Source: Ancylobacter defluvii | Lineage (GTDB): Bacteria > Pseudomonadota > Alphaproteobacteria > Rhizobiales > Xanthobacteraceae | Length of the DNA: 64,000 bases | Assembly: GCF_018390605.1 (NCBI RefSeq) | Contig: NZ_JAHBGD010000024.1 | Coordinates: forward strand, 310,001-374,000 | Reading direction: 5' to 3' | Shown here: positions 62,051 to 64,000 of the stretch, in pieces | How the letters are laid out: each line of letters starts with the position of its first letter | Position numbering within the stretch: the first letter of the stretch is position 1 | Notes under the pieces: model-generated | Database searches by the model: none | Told to the model about the DNA's origin: nothing | What the model saw: the letters and a program-made list of their open reading frames with translations, nothing else | Made by a program: the position numbers and the translations under genes

Positions 62051-62060
62051 CTACTAGATT
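62051..62060 (-). promoter_or_regulatory. AATCTAGTAG motif before the cystine-type ABC operon
   Basis: Read on the minus strand, this 10-mer contains the palindrome CTA-G-TAG and matches AATCTATTAG at 46784-46793 before the metNIQ operon. It is 143 bases before the binding protein start in the 185-bp spacer that also separates the GGDEF-EAL gene. Confidence 0.35.
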
Positions 62061-62093
62061 TATAGCCTTTACCCGTTCTCCGGTTTGCGAGCG

Positions 62094-64000
62094 TCAGGCC
62101 AGATGCTGCAAAGGCCGCGTCGCCGCGGCGAAGGCGTGGCGGATCGGCTGCGGATGCCCGAGATAATACCCCTGCCCCTCCGTGCAGCCCACCCGCCGGG
62201 CGACCTCCAATTGCTCGGCGGTCTCGATGCCCTCGGCGGTGGTGGTCATGTTGAGGCGCAGTGCGAGCGCGGCAAGGGCGTCGACGATCGCGGCACTGTC
62301 GGGCCGATGCGTCATCTCCTGCACGAAGGAGCGATCGATCTTGATCTTGTCGAGCGGAAACAGGCGCAGATGGCTCAGGCTGGAATAGCCAGTGCCGAAA
62401 TCGTCGAGCACGATCCGCACGCCGAGCGCCCGCAGCCGCCGCAGCACATCGAGATTGCGCTGGTCGTCGGCGAAAAGCGAGGTCTCGGTGATCTCCAGCT
62501 CCAACCGGCCGGGATCGAGGCCGGTCTCGCGCAGCACCTCGCTCACCGTCTCGACGATATAGCCGAAGGCCAGCTGGACCGGCGAAATGTTGATCGCTGC
62601 CCTCAGATCGCCCGGCAGCAGCATGATGTCGGCACAGGCGCGGCGCAGCACCCAGGCGCCGATATCGACGATCAGCCCGGTCTCCTCGGCCAGCGGGATG
62701 AAGCGGGCCGGGCAGACGGCGCCGCGCTGCGGGTGCGTCCAGCGCAGCAGCGCCTCGAAGCCGCGCAGCTGCGAGGTCGCGAGTTCGTAGATCGGCTGGT
62801 ACACGATCTCGAATTGCTGTGCCGCCAGCGCGTGGCGCAGGTCCGCCTCCATCTCCAGCCGGGCGCGCAGATGCTCGTCCATCTCCGGCGCGAAGATGCG
62901 GTAGGTGCCCCGCCCCTGCGCTTTCGCCTCGTACAGGGCGAGGTCGGCCTGCTTGAGCAGCGCGTCGGCGTCGATATCGGCTCCGTCGGCCAGGGCGATG
63001 CCGACGCTGACGCTGATCGCGATGGTATGGCCCATGATGCTGTAGGGCGCGCTCAGCGCCTCGATGATGCGCCCGCTCAGCAGCTCGGGCTCCTGCGAAG
63101 ACATCGGGGCGAAGCTGATGACGGCGAATTCGTCGCCGCCCAGCCGGGCGATCCGTTCGGGATCGCCGACGCAGCCCCGCAACCGGTCGGCGGCGGCGCG
63201 CAGCAGCGCATCGCCGACCGGGTGCCCGAGCGTATCGTTGACGTCCTTGAAGCGGTCGAGGTCGAGATAGAGCAGGGCCAGGCGGATGCCCTGACCCTCC
63301 GTGATGCGCAGCGCAGCCTCGGCCCGCTCGCGAAACAGCACCCGGTTCGGCAGGCTGGTCAGGTCGTCGTGATGCGCGAGGAAGCGGATGCGGCTCTCGC
63401 GCTCGGTCAGCGCCGCATTCTGCCGCTGTGCCTCCTCGGCCGCCTCGTTGGCCCGCATATTGGCCTCGGCAAGCTCCGCCAGCGTGGTCTTGAGAGCGGT
63501 GACATCGGTCCGGATGCCGACAATGCCGCCATCGGCGGTGCGCCGCTCCCGCACCAGGATCCAGCGCCCATCCGCCAGCCGGCGCTCGATGGTCCCGGTG
63601 CCGCTGCGATGCCAATCGACCATCTCCGCCACGAAGGCTTCGACGTCGCCACCCACATCAGGAAACTGCCCGACCTCCGCGCCCTTGCGAATAACCTCCT
63701 CGTAGCACATGCCCGGCAACAGGAACGGCGCGATCAGCGGGTAGATGTCGCGATAGCGCTGGTTACAGGTGACGAGCCGATCCTCCTCGTCCCACATGAC
63801 GAAGCCGTCCGACATCGCCTCGATGGCGTTCAGCAGCACAGTCGCGGCGCGCGTACGCTCGGCGTCGGCGCGCTCGCGCTGGCGCAGCGCAAACAGCAGT
63901 GCGCCGGCGAAGGCAACCAGCATCCCGCCCCCCAGCAGCGTCGCGACGACCAGGCGATCGCGGTCCCGCTGCCAGTCTTCCAGCATGGCCTGGCGGCTGG
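62094..64000 (-). CDS. Membrane GGDEF-EAL protein with PAS domain (5' end outside window)
   Basis: A cyclic-di-GMP protein of at least 634 residues; the frame is open to the right edge. In order: a transmembrane helix (VVATLLGGGMLVAFAGALLF in parts), a PAS-like domain (AIEAMSDGFVMWDEEDRLV in parts), a GGDEF domain with intact RLGGDEFAV and an EAL domain with FEALLRW, DDFGTGYSSL and TAEGIE. The RxxD inhibitory site before GGDEF is absent (GDPE instead). Both catalytic domains look intact, so it may make or degrade c-di-GMP; bifunctionality cannot be judged. Confidence 0.93.
   Translation of the reverse strand, partial: SRQAMLEDWQRDRDRLVVATLLGGGMLVAFAGALLFALRQRERADAERTRAATVLLNAIEAMSDGFVMWDEEDRLVTCNQRYRDIYPLIAPFLLPGMCYEEVIRKGAEVGQFPDVGGDVEAFVAEMVDWHRSGTGTIERRLADGRWILVRERRTADGGIVGIRTDVTALKTTLAELAEANMRANEAAEEAQRQNAALTERESRIRFLAHHDDLTSLPNRVLFRERAEAALRITEGQGIRLALLYLDLDRFKDVNDTLGHPVGDALLRAAADRLRGCVGDPERIARLGGDEFAVISFAPMSSQEPELLSGRIIEALSAPYSIMGHTIAISVSVGIALADGADIDADALLKQADLALYEAKAQGRGTYRIFAPEMDEHLRARLEMEADLRHALAAQQFEIVYQPIYELATSQLRGFEALLRWTHPQRGAVCPARFIPLAEETGLIVDIGAWVLRRACADIMLLPGDLRAAINISPVQLAFGYIVETVSEVLRETGLDPGRLELEITETSLFADDQRNLDVLRRLRALGVRIVLDDFGTGYSSLSHLRLFPLDKIKIDRSFVQEMTHRPDSAAIVDALAALALRLNMTTTAEGIETAEQLEVARRVGCTEGQGYYLGHPQPIRHAFAAATRPLQHLA

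Noticed and set aside
61129-63615. Apparent 828-residue protein running through the GGDEF-EAL gene into the cystine-type receptor
   Set aside because: Only the last 259 residues are protein-like; the rest is the GGDEF-EAL gene in another frame. The ATG at 61908 with a signal peptide is the true start.

Overview
The window is 64 kb of very GC-rich, gene-dense DNA with G/C-biased third codon positions, many ATGA/GTGA start-stop overlaps and a large number of solute transporters. No rRNA, tRNA, CRISPR array, insertion sequence or phage gene was seen. The style (TTT, TRAP and ABC importers next to oxidoreductases, PaoABC-like molybdenum hydroxylase, intergenic 'CCCTCTCCCC..GGGGAGAGGG' palindrome) points to a chromosomal segment of a metabolically versatile alphaproteobacterium, most likely Hyphomicrobiales and perhaps Xanthobacteraceae-like. 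The taxonomic call is inference; no marker gene is present.

Layout. (1) 1-15326: an uncharacterised catabolic island. A TctA permease, an ACMSD-like metal-dependent decarboxylase, two cupins, an Ldh2-type dehydrogenase, a divergent LysR, a flavin reductase plus LLM monooxygenase pair, a Gfo/Idh/MocA dehydrogenase, a carboxymuconolactone-decarboxylase-like protein and a second LysR lie on the left. They converge on a minus-strand tctABC set and two paralogous Gfo/Idh/MocA dehydrogenases. (2) 15679-21593: a three-subunit molybdenum hydroxylase of the PaoABC type without a Tat signal, a PhnD-like binding protein without a signal peptide, and a LysR regulator. (3) 21803-27871: a TRAP transporter followed by a HemL-like aminotransferase, a short-chain dehydrogenase and an MFS carrier. 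(4) 27905-41247: a polyamine/amino-acid type region with aldehyde dehydrogenase and DHDPS-family aldolase on the minus strand, a PuuR-like XRE-cupin regulator, a PotABCD-like ABC importer, a D-type FAD and an L-type FMN 2-hydroxyacid dehydrogenase, a PuuB-like oxidase, a second XRE-cupin regulator and an omega-amino acid:pyruvate aminotransferase. (5) 41272-45575: RND pump plus adaptor. (6) 45799-49960: divergent methionine/sulfur ABC genes (metQ | leader - small ORF - metN - metI - metQ). (7) 50140-53891: SbcD/SbcC-like nuclease-ATPase pair. (8) 53944-54604: a decayed TerC-CBS gene. (9) 54619-59478: minus-strand iron-type ABC importer co-transcribed with a beta-CASP-like MBL protein. (10) 59621-61908: polar amino acid/cystine-type ABC importer. 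(11) 62094 to the right edge: GGDEF-EAL protein cut by the window.

The most interesting signals are regulatory: an 11-codon Cys-Cys leader peptide with a perfect Shine-Dalgarno in front of the metNIQ-type operon, shared AT-rich motifs before the two sulfur-type importers, and a TTCTGAAAA half-site repeated around the XRE-cupin regulator. The left island is the best candidate for an undescribed pathway, probably for an aromatic or heterocyclic acid. Its substrate cannot be read from the sequence.
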